Origin: DASSFG01 sp035547915
Lineage (GTDB): Bacteria; Planctomycetota; Planctomycetia; Pirellulales; JAICIG01
DNA length: 64,000 nt
Direction of reading: 5' to 3'
NCBI GenBank assembly: GCA_035547915.1
Contig: DASZTS010000119.1
Span: 1 to 64,000 of the forward strand
Part shown: piece by piece, positions 8,501 through 18,546 of the stretch
How positions within the stretch are numbered: the stretch's first letter is position 1
Layout of the letters: each line of letters starts with the position of its first letter
Made by a program: the position numbers and the translations under genes
Notes under the pieces: generated by a model
Told to the model about the DNA's origin: nothing
The model's input: the letters and a program-made list of their open reading frames with translations, nothing else
Database searches by the model: none

Positions 8501-9646
8501 TTAGTGCCATTCCCCATGACTCGACGGTTCTCCGGAAGGCTCGTCGAATGGCAGGGGCGCCGGATGCATCAAGTATCGCTCGGCGAGCTCAAAGATGACG
8601 ATATCGGGATGCTCGTCAACGATCTGTTCGCGGGAAGGTCCCTGATAGGTCAGCACGCAGCGAGTTCGACTAAAATGCTCCGCCAACCAAGGGTTCACAA
8701 AACCGTCGAAAAATGAATCATGGAATATGAGGACGCGGCACGAATCCCGCGAAGAATTCTCGTAGTAGGTGTCCGCGGAGGCTCGCCCAGGCTTAGCTTC
8801 GACCTTCCGTGCTTGGAAGCCTAGTCGCGGGTTGATCTTGGGAGCCTCTTCCGACTGCGTCAGCTCCAGCATCTTGCTGAGGTCACCTCCGTTGCGCGGC
8901 TGCTCCGTAATCTCGACGCTTTCCCATAAGAGTGGCTCCAGTCCCAATCTCCGGACGAGGGCTTGGTATGACACGAATCCGCCTAATTCGTTCCAATGCG
9001 TGTCGTAGCGAAAGTATACGTCGTGCTGGGCTTTCGCAGTCAAAAGTAATTCCCGCAAGTCGAGGATATCCACTTCCTCGTGGAACCGGTTAATGAACGT
9101 TTGCAGTCGCGACCGCTCATTCGTCCATGGAATCTCCTCCGGCAACTTCTCCTGATAAATCGACTGCTTGTCTGGGACGACGACGACCAGCAATTTCGCC
9201 GAGTTCTCCCGTACTACCTTTTGGTAGGAGCGAAGCGCCCGGCCCCATTCCTCGAGCTCCTCGCCTGAAAACGCAACCCGGCAACCGTCGAGGCACTTCT
9301 CGTGATTCAGAAACAACCAGCCATCGGCGCCAGGGATCACCCGCGGAGCGAGTTGCGTTGGGCTACGCAGCCAGAGCACCGTGATGAGGTTGTAGGATTG
9401 GATGGCCCAATTCCTAAGCCCAAGATGATCGTCAAACCAGTTTGTCGCTTCCGTCGGAAATTGCTCCCAACTGCCCTGATCTGCCGGCAATGGTGGCCAG
9501 GGCGAGGCCAGCCGATTCTCGTTCGCGACGGCTGTAACGTTCGGGCGAACGACCATGACGGCCAAAGGCAACACAATGGAAACGATGAAAACGACCACAA
9601 TGATGAGGTCGCTCACCTGTCGGCTCATAGCGCGCGGCGTTTTCAT
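8501..9646 (-). CDS. AlgX/AlgJ-like SGNH O-acyltransferase (periplasmic)
   Basis: About 381 aa. A single N-terminal membrane anchor (VSDLIIVVVFIVSIVLPLAV) is followed by a periplasmic SGNH-type domain. Visible family motifs are the block with GADGWLFLNHE, the conserved DTHWNELGG holding the catalytic Asp-x-His pair, and the serine stretch LIFHDSF. The upstream MBOAT gene stops immediately before it, so the two form an operon. As in alginate acetylation, the MBOAT protein would pass an acyl group across the membrane and this protein would transfer it to an extracellular glycan; the acceptor is unknown. I prefer the ATG at 9646 to the adjacent TTG at 9649. Confidence 0.85.
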   Translation of the reverse strand: MKTPRAMSRQVSDLIIVVVFIVSIVLPLAVMVVRPNVTAVANENRLASPWPPLPADQGSWEQFPTEATNWFDDHLGLRNWAIQSYNLITVLWLRSPTQLAPRVIPGADGWLFLNHEKCLDGCRVAFSGEELEEWGRALRSYQKVVRENSAKLLVVVVPDKQSIYQEKLPEEIPWTNERSRLQTFINRFHEEVDILDLRELLLTAKAQHDVYFRYDTHWNELGGFVSYQALVRRLGLEPLLWESVEITEQPRNGGDLSKMLELTQSEEAPKINPRLGFQARKVEAKPGRASADTYYENSSRDSCRVLIFHDSFFDGFVNPWLAEHFSRTRCVLTYQGPSREQIVDEHPDIVIFELAERYLMHPAPLPFDEPSGEPSSHGEWH

Positions 9647-9649
9647 CAA

Positions 9650-11101
9650 TCAGAAGCGGAAATAAATGAATGGATTATGCGTTGCCGCGGTGAGGCCAAC
9701 GAGCGATGTAATGAGAATCGCACAATACAGGCAAGCCCCACCGACGTTGGAACTCGCTGCCAGTAGGCGGCCTATCCGCGTCTCCAAGAGCGCTCGCGAC
9801 CGGACGACTAACCTCGCCGATAGGACGTCCCAGGGGACACAGCACGCCACTGCGACGACGAGTACCATCCTTGTCAACAGATTGGCATATCCGATTGGCG
9901 AAGCAGCTAGATCGATTCGAAGGCCGCCGAAGAATAGCGACTTGTAAAACGTCCATGCGGACGTAACGTCCGGAGCACGAAATAATACCCAGCTCAACAG
10001 CACGACGAACAGCATATACACGTGACCGGCGAGAACAGGTAATCGCTCCAGAACACCGCCAAGTCCGGCGCGCTCCAAGACGAGAAATGTTCCATGAAAC
10101 AGGCCCCATAAGACGAAGTTCCAGCTCGCTCCGTGCCATAGTCCGCAGAAAAAGAATACCGTGAAAAGATTTGCGTAGGTCCGGAAGGCTGAGCCACGAT
10201 TACCTCCCAGAGGGATGTAAAGATAGTCGCGAAACCAGTGCGACAACGAAATGTGCCATCGGCGCCAAAAATCCGTTAGCGACCGGGCAGAATAGGGTGC
10301 GTTGAAGTTCTCGATAAAGTGGAACCCGAACATCAACCCGAGACCGACCGCCATGTCCGAGTAGCCGGAGAAGTCGTAGTAGATTTGCAGGGCATAACAC
10401 ACGAGCCCGCACCATGCCTGCGACGCCCCCAGCGAGTCCGGGGCGGCATCAAACACTTGATCCGCGGTGACGGACAAGACGTTCGCGATCAAGACTTTCT
10501 TTCCGAGTCCCTGAATAAACCGTCTCACGCCGGCGGAAAAAAGAGTGAAGGTGACGCGGCGGTCTTTGAGCTCTTGCGCAACATCCCCGTAGCACACGAT
10601 GGGACCTGCGACGAGCTGTGGGAACAGGGAGATATACAGCGCCAAATCCAAGGGATTTCGCACTGCAGGGCAGACTCCACGGTACAAGTCGATCACGTAG
10701 GACATCGCCTGGAACGTGAAGAACGAGATCCCCAGCGGCATGCGCTCTGGCGCCAATGCGCGAAAGTCGATCGCTCCGCCAGATAATTCCGCGAGGTTTT
10801 CCGCGAGGAACCCAAAATATTTGTAATTTGTCAAGATTAGCAAATTGGTCAGGATGGCGGCAAACAACGCAATTCGCTTCGATTCAGGGGTCACACTCGA
10901 AGACGAGATCGCCAGCCCGAACAGATAGTTCGCTCCGACCGACCCCAGCATCAGGAGGACGAAGATCGGTTCGCCCCATGCATAAAAGACGAGGCTCGCT
11001 GCCAGCAACACCAAATTGGAAAGGCCTCTGGGCGTTACGGAATACACCGCGAGAAGGATCGGCAAGAACGCGAAGACGAATATGGGAGAGCTGAAGACCA
11101 T
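9650..11101 (-). CDS. AlgI-like MBOAT O-acyltransferase
   Basis: A 483-aa multi-pass membrane protein of the MBOAT family, taking the ATG at 11101 (MVFSSPIFVFAFLPILLAVY) rather than an upstream extension to 11182. Family landmarks include DFWRRWHISLSHWFRDYLY and FFCGLWHGASWNFVLWGLFHG, which contains the proposed catalytic histidine. It is predicted to move acyl groups from a cytoplasmic donor to a periplasmic partner, the SGNH protein encoded directly downstream with no gap. The pair probably decorates an exopolysaccharide or cell-surface glycan, but no polymer synthase is nearby. Confidence 0.88.
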   Translation of the reverse strand: MVFSSPIFVFAFLPILLAVYSVTPRGLSNLVLLAASLVFYAWGEPIFVLLMLGSVGANYLFGLAISSSSVTPESKRIALFAAILTNLLILTNYKYFGFLAENLAELSGGAIDFRALAPERMPLGISFFTFQAMSYVIDLYRGVCPAVRNPLDLALYISLFPQLVAGPIVCYGDVAQELKDRRVTFTLFSAGVRRFIQGLGKKVLIANVLSVTADQVFDAAPDSLGASQAWCGLVCYALQIYYDFSGYSDMAVGLGLMFGFHFIENFNAPYSARSLTDFWRRWHISLSHWFRDYLYIPLGGNRGSAFRTYANLFTVFFFCGLWHGASWNFVLWGLFHGTFLVLERAGLGGVLERLPVLAGHVYMLFVVLLSWVLFRAPDVTSAWTFYKSLFFGGLRIDLAASPIGYANLLTRMVLVVAVACCVPWDVLSARLVVRSRALLETRIGRLLAASSNVGGACLYCAILITSLVGLTAATHNPFIYFRF

Positions 11102-11673
11102 TGTTCGCGTCTCAACCAGCCACCGGACTGACACTTTGCGGAGGAGCCACGGTACGTTAGCAACGGCGTCACCTGGACACAAGTGTCGGCAGATGTGACA
11201 GAGTGCGCCGTGAAAAGCGCTATCGAGTCGCCTTATTCTTCCGGTCGACGCGCGAACAAAGAAAACATCGGGCAGTGGAGCCGATTTCTCTCGAATTCAG
11301 CGTCGAGCTAACGCAAACCTAACCAAACCCTCGCCTCGCCATCTTCCATGAGGGAATCGCCCGGGGCCTATCCGATCACCCGTAAAGATCGCTGGGAGGC
11401 TGGCGGATATGACCCGGGCACAGACGATCAACGAGCGCTCGATCAATCCAGCTCTATTGCTATTACTGGCTGCCGGGTGGTCGTCTGCGGCGCCCTAACG
11501 GTCGGGGTTACCAAGCTCCGGCGACCGCTGCCTAACTTTCCAGAGTGGTAACACCAGAAGAAGCCGCCCTCGAAACGCTCCAAATCAACTGAACTGCGGA
11601 GCGAAAGACATCGCCACCGTTTCTTCACTCCTTGGCCGGAGGTTGCTGAGACTCTGACGCGGCAGGCTTCTTA
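11102..11673. other. Noncoding stretch upstream of the MBOAT gene
   Basis: About 570 bases without a convincing gene. Short frames at 11348-11551 (+) and 11443-11628 (-) have no plausible ribosome binding site or recognisable product. It probably contains the promoter of the minus-strand acyltransferase operon, but I see no clear promoter motif, hairpin or repeat other than palindromic element copy B at its left-gene boundary. Confidence 0.4.
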
Positions 11674-11772
11674 GAGCAACCGGCAAAACCGGCCCGAGCT
11701 TCCGAAAAATCGGCGTTTCACGGCCGATTTTTTGCCCACGGCGCTCCGGCTTCCGGGTTCTGTCAGCGGCTA
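11674..11772 (+). repeat. Palindromic element copy B (99 bp, MITE-like)
   Basis: Begins GAGCAACCGGCAAAAC and ends GGTTCTGTCAGCGGCTA, with direct repeats TTA at 11671-11673 and 11773-11775. The centre has the perfect pair AAAAATCGGC / GCCGATTTTT around an 8-base loop. It differs from copy D by only about two bases. The neighbouring minus-strand gene reads into the element and takes its last residues (NSR) and TGA stop from the element end. Confidence 0.85.
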
Positions 11773-12080
11773 TTAGGCAAAGGCTCCTGGGGCGGAGGAG
11801 GCTCGATCGTAATCCGCTCGCCGTATTGGCCACGAAGAATCAGCTTGCCATCGGGCTTTTCGCGGACCCTGAACCATATGTTTCCGTCCGGCAGCACCAT
11901 TGTTTCGATGGCCGAGTTGCCACCATTAGCAGTGGTCATCATCTGGGGCATGCCTTGTTGACGCGGATGCTGGTGCTGCTCCCAAGCCATCCCCGCAAAG
12001 AACGCCCCCAACAGCCCCAGCACCCACATCGTCGTCTTGTGCCGGAAGTGAAATTGGGGGGCTTCGGTTTTTTTAGGCAT
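11763..12080 (-). CDS. Small membrane-anchored protein downstream of ettA
   Basis: A 105-aa product beginning MPKKTEAPQFHFRHK, with a single membrane segment at about residues 18-31 (MWVLGLLGAFFAGMAW) and a short extracytoplasmic domain (PDGNIWFRVREKPDGKLILR). The start lies 11 bases after the ettA stop codon, so it is likely co-transcribed. The frame stays open far upstream through ettA, but that part is the antiphase shadow of the ABC protein. The final codons and stop lie inside palindromic element copy B, so insertion of the element may have changed the original C-terminus. Confidence 0.6.
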   Translation of the reverse strand: MPKKTEAPQFHFRHKTTMWVLGLLGAFFAGMAWEQHQHPRQQGMPQMMTTANGGNSAIETMVLPDGNIWFRVREKPDGKLILRGQYGERITIEPPPPQEPLPNSR

Positions 12081-12091
12081 GGCTGAGGCGT

Positions 12092-13765
<1,674 letters not shown>

Positions 13766-13892
13766 GCGGCCATTTTAGAGGTCGGTACCGCCGCTGCGAA
13801 GGGCTGTTGCGGCTCGCGCGGCGACCGAGGCTGCTGGTCTGTCGGTGGCGGCTGCGATACGATAAAAAACACGGGCATCGGCGCTCGGTCAC

Positions 13893-13908
13893 GGAGGCAT
13901 TCGGTTTG
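13893..13908 (+). promoter_or_regulatory. Ribosome binding site deciding the ruvB TTG start
   Basis: GGAGG at 13893-13897 stands eight bases before a TTG at 13906. Earlier in-frame codons give a basic, low-complexity extension (from 13807) that is unlike RuvB N-termini and has no ribosome binding site, so the TTG is the favoured start. Confidence 0.6.
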
Positions 13909-14967
13909 GCCCGCGAACCCATCTTGAAACCGTCCGACAGCGGCACGAGCGCCGCGCCAGCCCTCGCAACCACGGGCCTGCCCGAAGCGGACGACGAACG
14001 CGACCTGCGCCCGCAGCGGATGCGCGACATGATCGGGCAGCGAGAGGTCTTCGCGCGTATCGAAATCGCTCTCGATGCCGCCCGCAAGCGCCGCGAAACG
14101 CTGGGGCACATTCTGTTCGACGGACCGCCCGGTCTCGGCAAGACGACGTTCGCCACGGTGATTCCCCGCGAGCTGGGCGTGACGTTGCAAATAGCCAGCG
14201 GGGCGGCCATGGGGGCGCCGAAGGACCTGATTCCCTATCTGACCAACGCCGAAGAAGGCTCGGTGCTGTTCATCGACGAGATCCATCGCCTGCCCAAGGC
14301 GGTCGAAGAATTCCTGTATCCGGCGATGGAAGATTTTCGCATCGACATCACGTTGGGTGAGGGGGTCAGTGCGCGCACCATCAACATGGCGCTGCGCCCC
14401 TTTACGCTGATCGGCGCCACGACGCGCAGCGGTCTGCTCTCGGCCCCTCTGCGCGATCGCTTCGTGATGCGCGAGCACCTCGATTTCTACACGGTCGAAG
14501 AACTGGCCGAGATCGTCCGCCGCAACGCCGGCAAGCTGGGATGCCGCATCGAAGCGGCCGCGGCCAATGAGATCGCCTCGCGCAGCCGCGGCACACCTCG
14601 CCTGGCCAACAACCGCTTGCGCTGGGTGCGCGACTATGCCACCAGCAAGGCCGACGGACACATCACGCTGGTTCTGGCCCGCGCGGCGCTCGAGATGCAG
14701 GGCATCGACGTGCTAGGGCTCGACGGACAAGACCGCCGCTATCTGGAAACGATCGTTCGGTTGTTTCACGGCGGACCAGTCGGCGTGGAGGCGGTGGCCC
14801 ACACGATGAACCTCGCCCCCGATACGCTCGTCGACGAGATCGAGCCCTTTCTCCTCCGCACCGGACTAGTCATTCGCACGCCGCGCGGCCGCAAGGCCAC
14901 GCCCGCCTCCTACGAACACCTCGGGCTCGACCCCGGACAGATCGATTCGCAGGGGCGCCTGTTTTAG
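13906..14967 (+). CDS. ruvB: Holliday junction branch-migration helicase RuvB
   Basis: A 353-aa AAA+ ATPase starting at TTG 13906. Landmarks are Walker A GPPGLGKTT, Walker B LFIDEIHR, sensor stretch GATTRSG followed by LLSAPLRDRF with the arginine finger, then NRLRWVRDYA and the C-terminal winged-helix domain (TPRGRKATPASYEHLG). RuvB hexamers drive branch migration of Holliday junctions together with RuvA; neither ruvA nor ruvC is in the window. Length is slightly above the usual 330-340 because of a 40-residue N-terminal tail. Confidence 0.95.
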   Translation: MAREPILKPSDSGTSAAPALATTGLPEADDERDLRPQRMRDMIGQREVFARIEIALDAARKRRETLGHILFDGPPGLGKTTFATVIPRELGVTLQIASGAAMGAPKDLIPYLTNAEEGSVLFIDEIHRLPKAVEEFLYPAMEDFRIDITLGEGVSARTINMALRPFTLIGATTRSGLLSAPLRDRFVMREHLDFYTVEELAEIVRRNAGKLGCRIEAAAANEIASRSRGTPRLANNRLRWVRDYATSKADGHITLVLARAALEMQGIDVLGLDGQDRRYLETIVRLFHGGPVGVEAVAHTMNLAPDTLVDEIEPFLLRTGLVIRTPRGRKATPASYEHLGLDPGQIDSQGRLF

Positions 14968-15005
14968 AGGTTAATGTTCGGTCGGTTCTTGCGCGATCGC
15001 GCAGA

Positions 15006-15779
15006 TCACAGTCGCCGGATGTGGAAGCCTCCGTCGATATCGATCCGCTGGCCGGTGCTGTAAGGAAAATAGTCGGACACGATCGCGGCGATCGCTCGGG
15101 CGACATCCTCGGGCCGTCCCCAGCGGCGCATGGGTGCCAGCCCTTCGGCCAGCAGCCGGTCGTATTTCTCTTGCACCGGGGCCGTCATATCGGTGGCGAT
15201 GATGCCGGGGCAGAGTTCGAAGACCTGAATCCGCTCGGCGGCCAGACGGTCGGCCCAGAGCCAGGTGAGCATCCGCATGGCGGCCTTGGCCAAGCAATAG
15301 TCACCCCGGTCGGGGCTGACGGCATAGGCCGAAATCGATGAGATGTGGATGATCTTACCCGACGTAATCGTGCCGGCGCCGATCAACCCGAGCATCTCGC
15401 GAGCCGCCAGTTGCGTCAAGAAGAAGGGACCTTTGAGGTTGGTGGCCATCACCCGCTCCCAGCTTTCTTCGGTGGCGTCGAGCAGATCGAGTCGCCCGGG
15501 AGAGGTGATGCCCGCGTTGTTGACCAGCACGTCGAGGCGACCGAAATGCTCGAGTGTCGTCGTCACCAGCCGTTCGCGGTCGCCGCTGCTGGCCACATCG
15601 GCCTGCACGGCCAGCGCCTGTCCGCCCACGGCCCGAATCTGGGCGACGCACTCGTCGGCCGCTGCCTGGTTGTGCGCATAGTTGACCACGGTGGCGTATC
15701 CCAGGCCGGCCAATTCGAGGCAGCTTGCACGGCCGATCCCGCGCGATCCGCCGGTGACGAGGGCAACGGGCGACGACAT
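15006..15779 (-). CDS. SDR-family oxidoreductase (3-oxoacyl-ACP reductase-like)
   Basis: A 257-aa short-chain dehydrogenase, taking the ATG at 15779 (MSSPVALVTGGSRGIGRA). The nucleotide-binding motif TGGSRGIG, the NNAG motif (VLVNNAGI), the catalytic serine (IIHISSIS) and the YCLAK active-site motif are all present. The C-terminus IDIDGGFHIRRL is typical of FabG-like SDRs. The exact substrate cannot be read. It is convergent with ruvB and divergent from the kinase gene. Confidence 0.88.
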   Translation of the reverse strand: MSSPVALVTGGSRGIGRASCLELAGLGYATVVNYAHNQAAADECVAQIRAVGGQALAVQADVASSGDRERLVTTTLEHFGRLDVLVNNAGITSPGRLDLLDATEESWERVMATNLKGPFFLTQLAAREMLGLIGAGTITSGKIIHISSISAYAVSPDRGDYCLAKAAMRMLTWLWADRLAAERIQVFELCPGIIATDMTAPVQEKYDRLLAEGLAPMRRWGRPEDVARAIAAIVSDYFPYSTGQRIDIDGGFHIRRL

Positions 15780-15935
15780 GGTGGTTGGCTTCACAGGCAC
15801 TGTGCGTCGTGCAGCATCGAAAACGAGAGACAACCAAGGGTAACGATGGCAACGTCGCCCCGTATTCAGGCGAGTGCATTATAATGGGACGCGGACGAAC
15901 CGTCCGACGAGGCTGGCAAACCGGCAACATTGACG

Positions 15936-17612
15936 ATGAGCGTATCCGACCCCGTCCAGCGAGAAGAAGAGACCTTCGCCGCGCTGAACGCCTATCTCGA
16001 TGGCTTGCACGCCGGCCAGTGGAGCGGACGCGACGAGCTGTTACGGGCCCGACCCGATCTCAAGGCGGCGGTCGCCTGCCTGGATGCTCTTGAGCAATTC
16101 GCCTCGAGCGCCATCGTGTTCGAGGCGGGCGGCCCGGAGGCAGGAACCATCGTGTCTGCCGCCGCCGCGGCCCAGACCGAGATGGCCTGGTCGCTGCCAC
16201 GCGACTTCGGCGATTATGAGCTGCTGGAAGAGATCGGCCGGGGTGGAATGGGCATCGTCTACAAGGCTCGGCAGAAGAACCTGCGACGCACCGTGGCGTT
16301 GAAGATGATCCACGGCTGCGCGCTTCCCTCGATCGACCAGCTCCGCCGGTTCGCGGCCGAGGCCCAGGCGGCGGCCGACCTGCGGCATCCTAACATCGTA
16401 CGCGTGCTCGATTCGGGACAGGTCGAGGGCATCCCCTACCTGGCGATGGATTACATCGAGGGGGCCAGCCTGGCCCAGGTCTTAACCGCCGGACCGCTCG
16501 ATCGCGAGACGGCGATCCGCTACCTGTCGGCCATCGCCCGTGCCGTCGACTATCTGCACCGCCAGGGCATCATCCATCGCGACTTGAAGCCTTCGAACAT
16601 TCTGCTCGATGGCGATGGCCGACCGATCGTGACCGACTTCGGGTTGGCCAAATTGCTGCGTGACGATTCGCAGCTCACGCAAAGCGGCGTCGCCGCGGGC
16701 ACGCCGAGCTACATGGCGCCCGAGCAGGCCGCCGGGCATACCAGCCGCGTCACCCCGCTGTGCGATGTCTACAGCCTGGGTGCCGTATTCTACGAGTTCT
16801 TGACGGGACGCCCGCCCTTTCAGGCGGCGACCGCCATCGATCTATTGATCCAAGTCTTGGAGCGAGAACCGCCCGCTCCGCGACAGATCGACCGCTCGAT
16901 TTCGCGCACGCTCTCGCTCGTTTGTCTGAAATGCCTGGAAAAGGATCCGGCCAATCGCTATCCCTCGGCGGCGGCGTTGGCCGACGATCTGGAGCGATAT
17001 CTCAAAGGCGACGTTGTCGAAGTGAGCGCCGGCCACATCGGCTCGCGGTTGGCGCGTTGGGCACGGCGCGAGCCGGCCCTCGTTTCACGCCTGGCCGTAT
17101 TTTTGCTCTTCTACGCGGTCGAAGCGGTCAACTACTACCTGCTCGATCGTTGGAACGGTAGGTTTCATTACTCGGTGACCGCCGTACTGGCCATCTGGGT
17201 CGGGCTGTCGTTCGCGTTTCAACGGCTGATGCGGCGCGACGCCTGGCAGATGGTCATTCCGGCCGCCTGGGCCTTTGTCGACGCGGCGGGCCTCTTGTGC
17301 ATGCTGCTGTTGGGTGACGGCCGCATGAGCCCGCTCATGATCGGCTATCCGCTCTTGATCGTGGCGTCGGGACTCTGGTTTCGCGTGCGGTTGGTGTGGT
17401 TGATGACCCTGTTGGCCTTCACTTCCTACAGCGTGCTGGCGGTCGACTTCTATGTTTGGCGCACCGGCGAACTCGAACAGATGGCCCTGCTGGACAGCGA
17501 CGACCACGTTTACTTCCTGGTGGGTCTCGTCGCGATGGGCGCGGCCGTGGCCTACCAGGTACAGCGGGTTAGGGCCTTGAGCCGCTTTTACGAGCGGCGA
17601 GAATGGAAATAG
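15936..17612 (+). CDS. Membrane-anchored Hanks-type Ser/Thr protein kinase
   Basis: About 558 aa, starting at ATG 15936 (a TTG at 15930 is possible). After an N-terminal acidic region (about 1-88) comes a complete kinase domain (about 90-355): glycine loop GRGGMGIVYKA, catalytic lysine in VALKMI, HRDLKPSN at about 210, DFG at about 234 and MAPEQ at about 258. The C-terminal third (about 385-545) has roughly six hydrophobic segments and a basic tail, so the kinase would face the cytoplasm and be tethered by a membrane domain. No PASTA, WD40 or PQQ sensor is visible. The membrane part is probably the sensor, by inference. Confidence 0.92.
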   Translation: MSVSDPVQREEETFAALNAYLDGLHAGQWSGRDELLRARPDLKAAVACLDALEQFASSAIVFEAGGPEAGTIVSAAAAAQTEMAWSLPRDFGDYELLEEIGRGGMGIVYKARQKNLRRTVALKMIHGCALPSIDQLRRFAAEAQAAADLRHPNIVRVLDSGQVEGIPYLAMDYIEGASLAQVLTAGPLDRETAIRYLSAIARAVDYLHRQGIIHRDLKPSNILLDGDGRPIVTDFGLAKLLRDDSQLTQSGVAAGTPSYMAPEQAAGHTSRVTPLCDVYSLGAVFYEFLTGRPPFQAATAIDLLIQVLEREPPAPRQIDRSISRTLSLVCLKCLEKDPANRYPSAAALADDLERYLKGDVVEVSAGHIGSRLARWARREPALVSRLAVFLLFYAVEAVNYYLLDRWNGRFHYSVTAVLAIWVGLSFAFQRLMRRDAWQMVIPAAWAFVDAAGLLCMLLLGDGRMSPLMIGYPLLIVASGLWFRVRLVWLMTLLAFTSYSVLAVDFYVWRTGELEQMALLDSDDHVYFLVGLVAMGAAVAYQVQRVRALSRFYERREWK

Positions 17613-17628
17613 CTCCTCACCGGTCAGC

Positions 17629-18300
17629 ATGATGAACGACGGCCGCGCACACCATCTCAGCCAATCCGACGGGCTAGCTCAGATTGCGCAGGCGCGCCGC
17701 AGTTCGCGAGGCGGTTCCGTCGCGATCGAAACGCCGACAGCCGCGGCGCCCGGCGCAGAAGAGGCCGTCTCCGCGGTTCCTGCGCCGTTCCAGTTCCGCC
17801 TGCGAACGATGCTGGCCTGGATGGCCGCGCTCAGCGCATTGTTCGCCTTCATGCAATTCATCGGCGCGGTCTGGTCGGCCATCCTGGTGTCGTTCCTGCT
17901 GTTGGGCCTCGCCCACGTCACCGCGAATTATTGGGGAACGCGCGTCGCGCCGCTGGCCAATCGACGGGTGGCGGAAGAACGTGAACCCGAGCAAATGGCG
18001 GTTCGAGGGCAGGATGTTGCCCTAACCGGTGCGGTGCGACTGAGTGAGAGTTTGGGCCCGGGTTGGCCCATGCTCGCGGTCACGGCCGCGGGCGCCGTCA
18101 TCGGCGGGACGCTGGGCAGCGTGGCCCTTGTGCTGTTGAGCTTCGACCGGGCCGGTTATGCCGGAGTGGTCGTCGGGGCAATCTCCGCCGCTGCCGTGGG
18201 TGGTTTCCTCGGTTTCCTCACCAGCAGCTTCTTGGAGATCGGGCTGCGGGCCTGGAAGGAGGCCGTCTCCGGCGTCGCGGAAGACCGTCGATTGACCTGA
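17629..18300 (+). CDS. Four-helix membrane protein next to the kinase
   Basis: A 223-aa product, 16 bases after the kinase stop and so probably co-transcribed. A polar N-terminal region (about 1-52) is followed by the planctomycete-style motif QFRLRTMLAWMAALSAL and two membrane segments (about 58-100), a charged loop, and two more segments (about 147-205). No enzymatic motif is visible. It may partner with or be a substrate of the kinase; this is inference from location only. Confidence 0.65.
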   Translation: MMNDGRAHHLSQSDGLAQIAQARRSSRGGSVAIETPTAAAPGAEEAVSAVPAPFQFRLRTMLAWMAALSALFAFMQFIGAVWSAILVSFLLLGLAHVTANYWGTRVAPLANRRVAEEREPEQMAVRGQDVALTGAVRLSESLGPGWPMLAVTAAGAVIGGTLGSVALVLLSFDRAGYAGVVVGAISAAAVGGFLGFLTSSFLEIGLRAWKEAVSGVAEDRRLT

Positions 18301-18468
18301 CGGCGGAAAGGAGTCGCGCGGCCGTTCGCCTCATTCTCGGGGCGCGTTCTGGTAATCTTTGCCGGTCGTCGGTGCCGTCGCGACGTCAAGTTGGGTATGC
18401 CACGTTGAGTCGAACGCCCGACGTCACGCATTTCGCTCGTCCGCCCCAGACTTCGCCGCTCATCCGAT

Positions 18469-18498
18469 TAAACCCGGCCTTTTGCTACAGCCGATAAG
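18469..18498 (+). promoter_or_regulatory. Possible sigma-28-like promoter before the DUF11 gene
   Basis: GCCGATAA at 18491-18498 is an exact match to the flagellar sigma-28 -10 consensus, and TTAAA lies at 18469-18473. The spacer is about two bases longer than the optimum and the rest of the -35 box does not match, so this is a weak candidate. Confidence 0.2.
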
Positions 18499-18546
18499 TC
18501 GCGATGGAACGGTTTCTTTGGCGCAACGACTACGGCAGGACGCAAT

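Noticed and set aside
11348..11628. Two small overlapping frames in the stretch before the MBOAT gene
   Set aside because: No ribosome binding site at proper spacing and no recognisable product.
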